Origin: Chitinophaga agri
GTDB lineage: Bacteria; Bacteroidota; Bacteroidia; Chitinophagales; Chitinophagaceae
Reading direction: 5' to 3'
NCBI RefSeq assembly: GCF_010093065.1
Contig: NZ_CP048113.1
Coordinates: 7,334,001 to 7,398,000, forward strand
Length of the DNA: 64,000 nt
Part shown: positions 1 to 9,051 of the stretch, in pieces
Position numbering within the stretch: the stretch's first letter is position 1
How the letters are laid out: the number at the start of each line of letters is the position of its first letter
The notes under the pieces: model-generated
Databases searched by the model: none
Told to the model about the DNA's origin: nothing
The model's input: the letters and a program-made list of their open reading frames with translations, nothing else
Made by a program: the position numbers and the translations under genes

Positions 1-610
1 CTGGTGTCCGCCGGAGGTCCGCAGAAGAAACGGCCTGTAAATGATGGCCGTTTCTCCGGAAGGCGATCACGCCGGAGGCAGAGGAAGCATGTGCTGGTTT
101 AATGAATACGCGGGAGACCTTCACCTGTTCCATGACATTCACTAAGGTGGCATAGTTACTGACTGGGGGCAATATCCGGGGTACCGGAATATGATGTTGT
201 TGCAGATAATGCTGGCAGGCAGCTTTATCAAACATCAGACTGATATCTTCCGAAGTATTCATCCGGATGATGCCGGGGCCGGTCAGTGAACCGTCTATCT
301 CTTTCAGCAGGTGCTGAAACCCGGTGTACCACGGACGCATATACCGGATAATACCATGATCATACACATGCAGGTCTTCAGGGATTGTCCCGTTGGACAA
401 TCCCCGTTCTATCAGTAAGGCCCTGACGAATTCGTTCTCTCCCGGAGAATCGATCTTTACGATACTTCCTGCCGGTATGTCCGGTAGCCGCCGGCCCGTT
501 AATATGTCTGTATATGGAATGACTGTCACGGTAAGGCCCTTGCTGACAGCTGCTTCGCAGAATGCGGTCGTTCTCCTGTTCTCTGCATTCCCAATGATCA
601 CCACATGCAT
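1..610 (-). CDS. STM4014-family ATP-grasp-like protein (partial)
   Basis: Reading the minus strand from the ATG at 610 gives an uninterrupted frame of about 203 codons that leaves the window at its left edge, so only the N-terminal part is present. It begins MHVVIIGNAENRRTTAF, a Rossmann-like opening, followed by a segment with IDSPGEN, and later FIKPAHASSASGV, which looks like the nucleotide-binding lysine and loop of an ATP-grasp fold. These features match what I recall of the STM4014 family, whose function is not established. The start lies 6 bp past the stop of the STM4015-like gene, and an in-frame stop sits just upstream of the ATG, so start and operon structure are well supported. The next genes of such loci (STM4013-like hydrolase, STM4012/4011 radical SAM proteins) would lie beyond the edge; that is inference. 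Confidence 0.8.
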   Translation of the reverse strand, partial: MHVVIIGNAENRRTTAFCEAAVSKGLTVTVIPYTDILTGRRLPDIPAGSIVKIDSPGENEFVRALLIERGLSNGTIPEDLHVYDHGIIRYMRPWYTGFQHLLKEIDGSLTGPGIIRMNTSEDISLMFDKAACQHYLQQHHIPVPRILPPVSNYATLVNVMEQVKVSRVFIKPAHASSASGVIAFRRNGHHLQAVSSADLRRTP

Positions 611-616
611 ATGTTA

Positions 617-1534
617 CTACTCAGATACTTCTATGTATGGACCGTATTCATCCATCGCTTCCTGTTCGTCAATGTTCATTTCAACGCCTATACCCTGTAG
701 TTTTGCCATCATGTTATTGGAGAGATAATGATGTCTCAGATTCAGGAAAGTCAGTTTTCTGATATGGTCGCTGTGCAGTAATGCTTCGCCACCCTTATCG
801 GTTAGTGCGCCCATCGAAAGATCCAGTGTGTGGAGTTTTTCGGTGAAAGGTGCCGCGCTGACCGCAGCAGCAATATCATCCTGGATCTCACTGTTCATCA
901 GTCCGAGATATTGCAGCCCGGGGAACTTTTCTCCGGAGATGATAGGTGCATAGTTACTAATCGTGGAATCAAAGCCATAGTTCTCAGATCCCAGCCAGAG
1001 TACCAGCTTTTCGAGTTTAGGCAGATCAGCAGCCAGTATATCTTCTAAGGTAGTGGTAGACAAACCACCTGTTTCAACGATCAGTGTTTTCAGATTGGCA
1101 TGTGCCAGGTTCGAAAAGCGTAAACCTTCACCACCCCGAACCTGGAAATGTTCCAGTCCGGTATAAGTGCTCAGTAAAGGATGCATATCCGACTGCTGGA
1201 TCCAGGAGATCTCACATTCTTCATAGGTCATGTCACCGATGAAAAGATGTGTGAGTTGTGGCAGTTTACTGTGGTGTTCCACCAGTTTCTGTATAACTGA
1301 TGAAGAGTCGGTTGAACTATCTGCGGAGAACATGCCAATGATCAGTTCTTTCACTTCGCCCGCACGGGGATCATTCGCAAACGCATCTACTTTATTGCTA
1401 AATGCATCGGCTGGTTCATCATAGTCAGTACTGATACGGTAAACAACGGTCTCAGGATTAACAATACCGGTTTCAGGGTTAAAAATTTCGACTCTTTTCC
1501 CTTGGAATTCACTCAGATTTGAAGTAACGGTCAT
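617..1534 (-). CDS. STM4015-family leucine-rich repeat protein
   Basis: A 305-residue protein starting MTVTSNLSEF. The conserved block GDMTYEECEISWIQQSDMHP, followed by LEHFQVRGGEGLRF, VETGGL and LVLWLGSENYG, is characteristic of the STM4015 family as I remember it. Irregular leucine-rich repeats fill the C-terminal half (for example LHTLDLSMGALTDKGGEALL and LTFLNLRHHYLS), suggesting a protein-binding surface. The frame is open 45 codons further upstream to 1669, but that extension overlaps the neighbouring gene and has no family-like sequence, so the start at 1534 is preferred. There is no signal peptide, so it should be cytoplasmic. It is followed after 6 bp by the ATP-grasp gene. The family has no known biochemical role; the pairing with ATP-grasp and, elsewhere, radical SAM proteins suggests peptide or metabolite modification, which is inference. 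Confidence 0.82.
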   Translation of the reverse strand: MTVTSNLSEFQGKRVEIFNPETGIVNPETVVYRISTDYDEPADAFSNKVDAFANDPRAGEVKELIIGMFSADSSTDSSSVIQKLVEHHSKLPQLTHLFIGDMTYEECEISWIQQSDMHPLLSTYTGLEHFQVRGGEGLRFSNLAHANLKTLIVETGGLSTTTLEDILAADLPKLEKLVLWLGSENYGFDSTISNYAPIISGEKFPGLQYLGLMNSEIQDDIAAAVSAAPFTEKLHTLDLSMGALTDKGGEALLHSDHIRKLTFLNLRHHYLSNNMMAKLQGIGVEMNIDEQEAMDEYGPYIEVSE

Positions 1535-1620
1535 TCTCTTTTTTTGGGGGCTAATATAAAGGAATTTATTCAGAGATGCGGTGCCAGTCAGTAACCGGTA
1601 CAGCATCTCTGAATAATAAT

Positions 1621-1986
1621 TTAATAATGGAACTGTACATAGGTTGTCAACGAATTTCCGCAGGTACATGTCTCTACATATACCACAATATAGCCGCCGC
1701 CAGGCAGTGTTGCATAGCCTTCAAACCGGGTGCAGGGAGAGCTGCTGGTTTTTGACAATACAATCAGTTGGGGTGATGCCGTAGAACCGGACTCTTTATA
1801 CCATGCATGTGCAATATCGCAGGTAGAGCTGGTTTCAACGCAGTAATACTTTCCATTGAGATCATTGTAATAGTTACAGCTGGCGTCTGCCTTTACTTTC
1901 TTTACAGGTTTAACTTTGTCGGCAGCATGGGCGTTGGCAAACAGCGTGAAGCAGAGAATTAACAGGTACGTGAGATGTTTTTTCAT
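1621..1986 (-). CDS. Small secreted cysteine-rich protein, unknown
   Basis: A 121-residue protein with a clear signal peptide (MKKHLTYLLILCFTLFANAHA, cleavage near residue 21), then a short lysine-rich stretch and a compact domain with six cysteines at 37, 49, 56, 85, 107 and 109, the last two as CxC. Even cysteine number and export suggest three disulphides in the periplasm or outside the cell. The fold is not recognised. It is encoded 86 bp upstream of the STM4015-like gene on the same strand and could be co-transcribed with that operon, but the gap is large enough for a separate unit. The start is supported by the signal peptide. Divergent to it is the sigma-factor gene at 2085. Confidence 0.75.
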   Translation of the reverse strand: MKKHLTYLLILCFTLFANAHAADKVKPVKKVKADASCNYYNDLNGKYYCVETSSTCDIAHAWYKESGSTASPQLIVLSKTSSSPCTRFEGYATLPGGGYIVVYVETCTCGNSLTTYVQFHY

Positions 1987-2084
1987 AAAAACGGGTTTCG
2001 GGTTGGGTTAAATAATTATCTTCAGTAAGGTATTATATTATTTTCGAATTTTACAGTCCCTGAATTATTTTCTATATTAGATGT

Positions 2085-2633
2085 ATGTCCACGTTTAATA
2101 CAATTTCCGCGCTGAAGGAAGGTGACCCTTCCGTTTTCAGTGATATATTCAATGAATATCACCGGAAGGTATATTTCTACATCCTGTCAAAGACACACTC
2201 TCCCTACATAGCTGAAGAAACCACACAGATCACTTTTATTAAATTATGGGACTACCGGCATCAGCTGAATGAATCCGAACCGGTCAGCAGACTGATATTC
2301 CACATCGCCAGGGCGACTTCTATAGATCTGCTCAGAAAGGAAGTCGTAAAAGGCCGCTTCCTGAAACAGGAAAGACCCCGGGAGGAAGATACCGGTAACA
2401 TAGCCGACACGCTTGAAGCCCGGGAAATGCTGCTCAGGGTCAGACAGGCAGTGACCCATATGCCTCCTGTCAGAAGAAAAGTTTTTGAACTCAGCCGTTA
2501 TGAATTTAAATCCTATAAGGAAATAGCCGATCAGCTGTCCCTGTCCGTTAAAACTGTAGAAAATCACATGTCGTTAGCCCTCAGTTATTTAAGAAATCTG
2601 CTCCTCTTATTATTGCTATTCTTCCAGCGCTGA
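2085..2633 (+). CDS. RNA polymerase ECF sigma factor, FecI-like
   Basis: A 182-residue sigma-70 family protein of the short ECF type. Region 2 spans about residues 12-85 (FNEYHRKVYFYILSKTHS, then ITFIKLWDYR) and region 4 about 112-172 with the helix-turn-helix YKEIADQLSLSVKTVENHMS. The family recruits RNA polymerase to a few promoters, here presumably those of the SusC/SusD unit, and is held in check by the membrane FecR protein encoded 81 bp downstream. The unusual C-terminal leucine/phenylalanine run (LLLLLLLFF) is common in Bacteroidota members. This order (sigma, FecR, SusC, SusD) is the classic transenvelope signalling arrangement. The divergent gap 1987-2084 should hold its promoter. 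Confidence 0.93.
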   Translation: MSTFNTISALKEGDPSVFSDIFNEYHRKVYFYILSKTHSPYIAEETTQITFIKLWDYRHQLNESEPVSRLIFHIARATSIDLLRKEVVKGRFLKQERPREEDTGNIADTLEAREMLLRVRQAVTHMPPVRRKVFELSRYEFKSYKEIADQLSLSVKTVENHMSLALSYLRNLLLLLLLFFQR

Positions 2634-2714
2634 AAAAAATATTTTTCCTGCCATTAGGGGTATGCTCTTTTTCAAACGATATATATAACAAAGGTCCCAT
2701 TATCTTAACTCAAT

Positions 2715-3764
2715 ATGATGCAAAGGGAATTGATTGATAAATATTTCAGGAACGAATGTTCTGATGACGAACGAAGACAGGTACTGGAATATTTTAGGAA
2801 TAATCCCGAAGAATGGAACAGATACCTGAACGAGGAAGACTGGGATGATTTTATCGTGAATGAAGACCTGGCGCCAGGTCATTCAGCAGCGTTATTCAAG
2901 GAAGTAAGCAAACGAACCTTCAGAAAACCTGGAAGGAGCACACTTGTCTGGCTGGCTGCTGCAACCGTTGCGTGCCTGCTTATCGCTTCTTTCTGGCGGT
3001 ATCTGGCAGTGAGAGAAACGCCTGGGCAAACAACAATAGCCAATACTGGTAAGAATGGTCAGCTGACAGAGAAGAAAAATGATACCCATGTTGCTATGCG
3101 CGTACAGCTGGCAGATGGTTCGACTGTATTACTGGCACCCGGTAGCTATATCCGGTATTATGAGCCTTTCCTGGCATCGCATGGTCGTACGGTGCACCTA
3201 TGGGGGAAAGCCCTGTTTGATATAACAAAAGATAACAGCCGGCCTTTCACTGTCAATGCGGATATGCTGGCCACGACAGTACTGGGCACTTCATTTACCG
3301 TGGAGTCAGTCGCTGAAAGCACTTTCATCAAAGTGAAGCTGCATGAGGGTAAGGTACAGGTAGCAGCTGCTGATACTATTGCGCAAACCTGGAATGGTAA
3401 AGAGGTCTTATTTCCCGGAGATGAACTGATCTATAATAAAACGACCATGCTGGCCAGTGTAAAACGACATGTGGCAGCGGAACAACTGGTCAGGGCTGCA
3501 CCGGCATTGGATAAGACGCATAGTGTACGCAGACCCGATTCTTACACCTTCGACATCTCACCGCTGTCAGAAGTGTTCGATCAGCTCAGCATTTATTACC
3601 AGGTAGAGATCTATTACTATCCTTCTGAGATAAAGAATAAATACTTCTCCGGAAAGATGCATAAAACAGATACGCTTTCAACAATACTGAACGATATAGC
3701 AATACTAAACCAACTTGTCATTGAGAAAAACCAGGATCGTTACATCATAAGAAAGAAAAATTAG
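2715..3764 (+). CDS. FecR-family anti-sigma factor
   Basis: A 349-residue single-pass inner-membrane protein. Residues 1-72 form the cytoplasmic anti-sigma segment (short helices with the typical acidic RNECSDDERRQVLEYF region), about 75-97 is the membrane helix (LVWLAAATVACLLIASFW), about 125-225 the periplasmic FecR domain (VQLADGSTVLLAPGSYIRYY), and about 278-345 the DUF4974/secretin-TonB-like C-terminal domain that contacts the signalling part of the outer-membrane receptor. It should sequester the sigma factor encoded just upstream and release it when the SusC partner binds substrate. Two adjacent ATGs exist at the start; the first is used here. It lies between the sigma and SusC genes on the same strand, 94 bp before SusC. 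Confidence 0.93.
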   Translation: MMQRELIDKYFRNECSDDERRQVLEYFRNNPEEWNRYLNEEDWDDFIVNEDLAPGHSAALFKEVSKRTFRKPGRSTLVWLAAATVACLLIASFWRYLAVRETPGQTTIANTGKNGQLTEKKNDTHVAMRVQLADGSTVLLAPGSYIRYYEPFLASHGRTVHLWGKALFDITKDNSRPFTVNADMLATTVLGTSFTVESVAESTFIKVKLHEGKVQVAAADTIAQTWNGKEVLFPGDELIYNKTTMLASVKRHVAAEQLVRAAPALDKTHSVRRPDSYTFDISPLSEVFDQLSIYYQVEIYYYPSEIKNKYFSGKMHKTDTLSTILNDIAILNQLVIEKNQDRYIIRKKN

Positions 3765-3799
3765 CCAAAGTATGTAGACGTAAACTATTGGATATCGGA

Positions 3800-3818
3800 T
3801 CGCTGACAGGATCAGCGA
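3800..3818 (+). other. Small hairpin between fecR-like and susC-like genes
   Basis: TCGCTGA at 3800-3806 and TCAGCGA at 3812-3818 form a 7-bp stem with a 5-nt loop. There is no following T run, so it is more likely an mRNA stability or processing element, or an attenuating structure, than a full terminator. Its role is unknown. Confidence 0.35.
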
Positions 3819-3858
3819 CAGGGACCTTATTTGCCTAATATCAGACATTACACAGAAA

Positions 3859-6800
3859 ATGAAAAAGTGCAATTCCACGTATGCGCTGCTATGCGTAGCA
3901 GCCATTATGACGCTCATTCCATGTAGCCTGCATGCGCAGCAAAGCCGTGCAGATGTATCAGGTATCGTAAAAAGCGAAGAAAGCGGAGAACCGCTCTGGG
4001 GAGTGAGTGTTACCGTTAAGAATGCGGCGAACAGTTTTACTGCCTCCGTACAAACTGACAGCGCCGGCTTCTTTACCTTCACCCGCTTACCTGCCGGTCC
4101 GGGATATACCTTCGCCTTCTCCTTCATTGGATATGAAAAACAAACGCTTGCCGGCTATAACCTGAAAGCCGGCGCAGCGTTTTCCCTGCGGGTAGACCTG
4201 AAGAACAGCGAACAGAAAATAAATGAGGTCGTGGTCGTGGGCTACGGCTCTATGCAGAAGAAAGACCTGACAGGGTCTATCAGTCAGTTAAAAACAGCCA
4301 GACTGGAAAAGGAAAGTCCGCGTTCTATACAGGACCTGTTACGTAGTGGTGTGCCAGGTCTCTACGTCGGACAAAACACTTCTGCCAAAGGTGGAGGCGA
4401 TATGCTCGTTCGCGGGCAACGATCGCTGAAGGCCAGTAATGATCCGCTCATTGTACTGGATGGTGTGATCTTCTTCGGAGAACTATCCGAGATCAATCCA
4501 CAGGATATAGAACATTTTGACATATTGAAAGACGCTTCTGCGGCAGCTATCTACGGTGCCAAGTCAGCCAATGGTGTCATTATCATCACTACAAAAAAAG
4601 GCACTTCCGATAAGCCGGCTATCCGGTTTGATGCAAACAGGGGCGTTGCCACCCATGGTAAGAAACGCGCAGTATATGACGCTCCCGGCTATCTGCAATT
4701 CCGTTCTGATCTTTTCAACAGTACTACCCGGTGGGCCGCGCCGGGAAAGTATGTCAACCCCACACCTGAAAATCTTAACAGGTACGGTATCACACTGGAT
4801 GACTGGCTCGCCTATGACGCCTTAACCGGTACACCGGAAGAGATCTGGACACTACGTATCGGCCTCTTTGAAAAGGAAAGACAGAACTATGCCAGGGGCA
4901 GGACATACGACTGGTTCGACGGCTCTTTCCAGCACGGGATACAGCAGAATTATAATGTAAGCTTTTCCGGCAGAAGCAAAGATGCGCTCAACTATTACAT
5001 GTCCATGGGGTACCTGAATAACGAAGGTATTGTAGTAGGCGATAAATACCGCTCCTACAGGTCGAATATAAAAATAGATGGTAAAGTCAATAAGTGGATG
5101 CATACAGGCGTGAATATCAACTTCCAGGACAGGTCAGATGGTAATCTGGCTGCCGACTGGGGCGGACAGATCATCAATAATTCTCCCTTTGCCAATCCAC
5201 TGGACACTAACGGTATCCTTGACGGGCAGCCCATGGGTGCCAGTGTGAACCAGGGCACCAATACGGCCTATAGCAACCAGTTCAAACAGCTGGAAAAAGG
5301 CTATACAGTGCTGAACACCACCATCTATCAGACTATCAAACTTCCATTTAATATTAGCTACCAGCTGAACTTTTCTCCCAGGATGCAATGGTTCTACAAC
5401 CGGTACCACGAGTCCTCGCAAAATCCGCTGTGGGCCGACAATGGAAAGGTTATAAGAGAGAATACCAAAAACTTCGACTGGCAGATTGATAACATCATCA
5501 CCTGGGACTATACATTCGCCAAAAGGCATAAAGTGAAAATGACCCTGCTGCAAAATGCAGAAGAGCATTTATCCTGGAATGAAAGTATCACTGCCCGGGA
5601 CTTTTCTCCGACGGATGCTCTCGGCTTTCATAATATTGGCGCTGCCAATCCGTTAAAGACGACCATCAGCAGCAATGACCAGCGCAGTACCGGCGATGCC
5701 TTAATGGCCCGGCTGTTCTATGCATACGATAACCGCTATATGCTGACGGCCTCCGTACGCAGAGACGGCTATTCTGCCTTCGGTGCTTCTCACCCAAGGG
5801 CCACTTTCCCCTCACTCGCATTTGCCTGGAACTTTACAGATGAACGCTTCTTTCATTTTAATGCAATGAGCACCGGTAAGCTGCGGTTGTCCTGGGGAAT
5901 GAACGGTAACCGCTCTATCGGGATCTATCAGGCGTTGTCTAATCTCACCACCGGGGCAGGCCGCTACGCCTATGTGCAATCGAATGGAACGGTGTACGAA
6001 CTGTCTCAGTTGTACGTAGACCGCATGGCCAACTATGACCTGAAATGGGAAGCCACTTCCTCCTGGAATATCGGTCTGGACTTCGGCTTCCTTAACAACC
6101 GGATCACTGGTAATATGGAGCTCTACTACATGCCGACTACCGACCTGCTGATGGACCAGTCCTTACCCGACTTCACAGGCTTCAGTACGGTAACGACCAA
6201 TCTCGGCGAGGTGGTGAACAAAGGATTTGAACTGGGTATCACTTCACAGAATATACAGAAAAGAAATTTCGACTGGACCACGACCTTCGGCTTCTTCTTC
6301 AACAGAAATAAGGTAAGACATCTCTATTATACCTATGAGGACATGCTGAATGCGGATGGTAAAATAGTCGGTTCAAAAGAGATCGACGATATCTCTAACG
6401 GATGGTTCATTGGCCGGGATATTGCCGCTATATGGACCTATAATGTACAGGGCATCTGGCAGGAACACGAAAGAGAACAGGCAGCGAAATATGGAGAGAT
6501 CCCGGGCGATGTGAAAGTGGAAGACGTAAATGGGGACGGTAAGTATACTAATGAAGACAAGCGTTTCCTGGGTTCTACCACACCACGCTTCCGGTTTACG
6601 CTACGGAATGATTTTATGTTGTTCCGAAACTTCGATCTCTCATTTAACATCTATGCTAACTGGGGACACAAAGCCACCAATACAGATTACCTGAACAACT
6701 TCGGTTCTCAGGCAGACAGGATCAATTCCTATATCAGGGAATACTGGACGCCGGAGAACCCTTCCAATACCTACGCACGACTGAACTCAACCAATGTGCA

Positions 6801-7032
6801 GAACATCACCCCGTCACGTGTGATCGATAAAACGTACATCCGCCTGGACAATATATCCGTATCCTACTCGCTGCCGGCCGATATTGCCCGCAGAATGGAC
6901 ATGACCCAGCTGAAAGTCTATGCAGGTATCCGCAACGTGGCGGTGTGGGCTAAAGACTGGGAATACTGGGATCCGGAAACGACTTCTCTGATGCCAAGGT
7001 ATTACACAGTAGGAATCACTGCTTCCTTTTAA
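3859..7032 (+). CDS. SusC/RagA TonB-linked outer membrane receptor
   Basis: A 1057-residue TonB-dependent transporter of the SusC family. Residues 1-27 are a signal peptide ending in LHAQ; about 33-115 form the carboxypeptidase-regulatory-like domain; about 125-250 the plug, beginning VVVGYGSMQKKDLTGSIS and ending DASAAAIYGAKSANGVIIIT; the remainder is the 22-strand barrel ending with an aromatic residue (GITASF). It imports a glycan or peptide fragment across the outer membrane with the SusD lipoprotein encoded 19 bp downstream. There is no separate N-terminal signalling domain (secretin/TonB N-terminus) before the regulatory-like domain, although the upstream sigma/FecR pair suggests signalling. 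The substrate cannot be read from sequence; no glycan hydrolase lies next to it. Confidence 0.96.
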   Translation: MKKCNSTYALLCVAAIMTLIPCSLHAQQSRADVSGIVKSEESGEPLWGVSVTVKNAANSFTASVQTDSAGFFTFTRLPAGPGYTFAFSFIGYEKQTLAGYNLKAGAAFSLRVDLKNSEQKINEVVVVGYGSMQKKDLTGSISQLKTARLEKESPRSIQDLLRSGVPGLYVGQNTSAKGGGDMLVRGQRSLKASNDPLIVLDGVIFFGELSEINPQDIEHFDILKDASAAAIYGAKSANGVIIITTKKGTSDKPAIRFDANRGVATHGKKRAVYDAPGYLQFRSDLFNSTTRWAAPGKYVNPTPENLNRYGITLDDWLAYDALTGTPEEIWTLRIGLFEKERQNYARGRTYDWFDGSFQHGIQQNYNVSFSGRSKDALNYYMSMGYLNNEGIVVGDKYRSYRSNIKIDGKVNKWMHTGVNINFQDRSDGNLAADWGGQIINNSPFANPLDTNGILDGQPMGASVNQGTNTAYSNQFKQLEKGYTVLNTTIYQTIKLPFNISYQLNFSPRMQWFYNRYHESSQNPLWADNGKVIRENTKNFDWQIDNIITWDYTFAKRHKVKMTLLQNAEEHLSWNESITARDFSPTDALGFHNIGAANPLKTTISSNDQRSTGDALMARLFYAYDNRYMLTASVRRDGYSAFGASHPRATFPSLAFAWNFTDERFFHFNAMSTGKLRLSWGMNGNRSIGIYQALSNLTTGAGRYAYVQSNGTVYELSQLYVDRMANYDLKWEATSSWNIGLDFGFLNNRITGNMELYYMPTTDLLMDQSLPDFTGFSTVTTNLGEVVNKGFELGITSQNIQKRNFDWTTTFGFFFNRNKVRHLYYTYEDMLNADGKIVGSKEIDDISNGWFIGRDIAAIWTYNVQGIWQEHEREQAAKYGEIPGDVKVEDVNGDGKYTNEDKRFLGSTTPRFRFTLRNDFMLFRNFDLSFNIYANWGHKATNTDYLNNFGSQADRINSYIREYWTPENPSNTYARLNSTNVQNITPSRVIDKTYIRLDNISVSYSLPADIARRMDMTQLKVYAGIRNVAVWAKDWEYWDPETTSLMPRYYTVGITASF

Positions 7033-7051
7033 TGTTTCAAACTGAATTGAT

Positions 7052-8953
7052 ATGAAGACTATGCTGAATAAAGTAACAAGGATAGTGTTGCTGACACTGA
7101 CTATTCAAGTACTGGAAGGATGTTCGAAAGACTTCCTGAATCCTGATCCCATGTCTTTTTATGAGCCGTCTATTACCTTTACCTCCAAGGAAGGATTACA
7201 GGCAGCTATTACCAGCTGTAACAGGAACCTGACCTACGTATGGACAGGTGAGGGAGCGCCGCTGCTGACTGACCTGCTCTTTTCAGACGTGGCTATTGAC
7301 GGTACGACAGATAAATCCGGCCCGGCCCAGGACCTGAATGCAATGATCACACCCACGTCTAATAACAATGACATCAATACCAATAAGATCAATTTTTTCT
7401 GGTTTGAAGGCTATAAAGGCATTAAATATGCCAATACGATCGTCACCAACCTGGATAGGGTGCCCGGCCTCGATACTACGCTGCGGAACCAGATGATGGG
7501 CATGGCTTATTTCCATCGTACGTTCCGTTACATGTGGCTCATCTTCGACTTTGGAGATGTACCCCTGCTGACGAAAGAGATCACTTCTCCCAAGTTCAAC
7601 TTCCGGTCCACCAAAAGGCAGGTCATCCTGCAAAAACTGGTGGCAGATATGGAGTTTGCAGTGCAGCATGTACCTGCTACCGGCGATTACGGTACTGTCA
7701 CCAAAGGTGCCTGTCAGCAGTTATTGATCAAATGTTACCTGGCTGCGGGTGAGTTTGATAAAGCAATAGCAGTTGCTAATACACTGATCAATGCGTCCGG
7801 TTACTCCCTCATGATGGACCCCTTCGGTACGTTCGTCAACCCAATGCCCGCAGTCCATAACATTACCCGCAATGTTATATGGGACCTGCACCGTGCACAG
7901 AACAAGTCGATCGCTACCAACAGGGAGACGATCTTTAACATCATCAGCCGGGAAGATTTCGCCAATAGCCGCCAGAACATGGTGACCATGAGAAATGCCC
8001 TTCCGTTTTATTCCGGTACAGGTAATCAGCTGATCACGACTCCCTCCGGCAAACAGGGGTTAAGCACCAGTTACACGCAGACAAAAGACAAAATAGACCT
8101 GCGTAAGACGTACGGTAGAGGTATTGCTAAAACAAGGCCTACCTGGTACAGCAGTTTTACCATATGGGAAGACAGCAGTGACCTTCGTCACAGCAGTAGT
8201 ACGGGCAACTGGATGCATATGGAAGACATGGTCTATAACCACCCCTCATTGCTTAGCAACGGAGACACCTACTACGGACAAAAACTTCAGAAGTATAACG
8301 CAGCCGGTAAGATACTCGTGAATGATACGATCAGGACATGGTTTGACTGGCCCCATTATAAGATATGGGTAGAGACGCCAAGATCGGAAACGGTCGACAA
8401 TTATGATGGCGGCGCCAGTGACTGGTATATCTATCGGCTGGCAGAAACATATCTGTTACGTGCAGAGGCTTATTTCTGGCAAGGAAATATGGCTGCTGCT
8501 GCCGAAGATGTAAATACGATCCGTCGTCGTGCACACTGTACAAAAATGTATGCCGCCGGTAATATGAACATAGGGGTAATTCTGGATGAAAGAGCGCGGG
8601 AGCTGTACTATGAAGAACTGCGCCATATGGAACTCAGCCGCATCTCTTACATCTTTGCGACCACAGGAAAGTCCGATGAATTCGGCAAGACCTATCAGGT
8701 AGATAACCTGTCAAAAAGCAGCTACTGGTATGAAAGGGTCAGTAAGTATAATAACTATTATAACAAGGGCGTGAAAACAGTCTATGGTACACAGTTCACC
8801 GTCAGCCCATACCATTTGTTATGGCCGGTACCACAGTCTGATATAGACGCTAACAGGAACGGACAATTGAACCAGAATTTCGGGTATTCCGGATACGAGT
8901 TTAATCAGGCGCCGATAGATAATCTGGAGGAGGCTATCCGTGCGCAGGATTAG
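7052..8953 (+). CDS. SusD/RagB-family nutrient-binding lipoprotein
   Basis: A 633-residue outer-membrane lipoprotein: signal peptide with lipobox LEGC and lipidated Cys24, followed by SKDFLNPDP, the usual SusD opening. TPR-like helices occupy the N-terminal half (YFHRTFRYMWLIFDFGDVPL is a hallmark), and the C-terminal RagB/SusD domain contains YLLRAEAYFWQGN, RRRAH and ILDERARELYYEELR. It forms the lid on the SusC barrel and captures substrate at the cell surface. At 633 residues it is somewhat longer than many members (about 500-600). It is co-transcribed with the SusC gene and ends just before a hairpin terminator. Confidence 0.95.
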   Translation: MKTMLNKVTRIVLLTLTIQVLEGCSKDFLNPDPMSFYEPSITFTSKEGLQAAITSCNRNLTYVWTGEGAPLLTDLLFSDVAIDGTTDKSGPAQDLNAMITPTSNNNDINTNKINFFWFEGYKGIKYANTIVTNLDRVPGLDTTLRNQMMGMAYFHRTFRYMWLIFDFGDVPLLTKEITSPKFNFRSTKRQVILQKLVADMEFAVQHVPATGDYGTVTKGACQQLLIKCYLAAGEFDKAIAVANTLINASGYSLMMDPFGTFVNPMPAVHNITRNVIWDLHRAQNKSIATNRETIFNIISREDFANSRQNMVTMRNALPFYSGTGNQLITTPSGKQGLSTSYTQTKDKIDLRKTYGRGIAKTRPTWYSSFTIWEDSSDLRHSSSTGNWMHMEDMVYNHPSLLSNGDTYYGQKLQKYNAAGKILVNDTIRTWFDWPHYKIWVETPRSETVDNYDGGASDWYIYRLAETYLLRAEAYFWQGNMAAAAEDVNTIRRRAHCTKMYAAGNMNIGVILDERARELYYEELRHMELSRISYIFATTGKSDEFGKTYQVDNLSKSSYWYERVSKYNNYYNKGVKTVYGTQFTVSPYHLLWPVPQSDIDANRNGQLNQNFGYSGYEFNQAPIDNLEEAIRAQD

Positions 8954-8983
8954 TGTGCGGTATAGCCTGGGACTATAAACGAA

Positions 8984-9017
8984 AAGCGCCGCTACAGTAA
9001 AGGATGTACCGGCGCTT
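8984..9017 (+). terminator. Bidirectional hairpin between convergent genes
   Basis: AAGCGCCG (8984-8991) pairs perfectly with CGGCGCTT (9010-9017). It sits between the end of the SusD gene and the end of the minus-strand AAA ATPase gene. Only a weak T-rich tail follows. Confidence 0.65.
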
Positions 9018-9051
9018 CTGTTATTATATTGTCTGATGGTAAGCAGGTTGC

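Noticed and set aside
1535..1669. Longer N-terminus for the STM4015-like gene
   Set aside because: The extra 45 codons have no family similarity and run into the neighbouring gene's end; ATG 1534 fits the family start.
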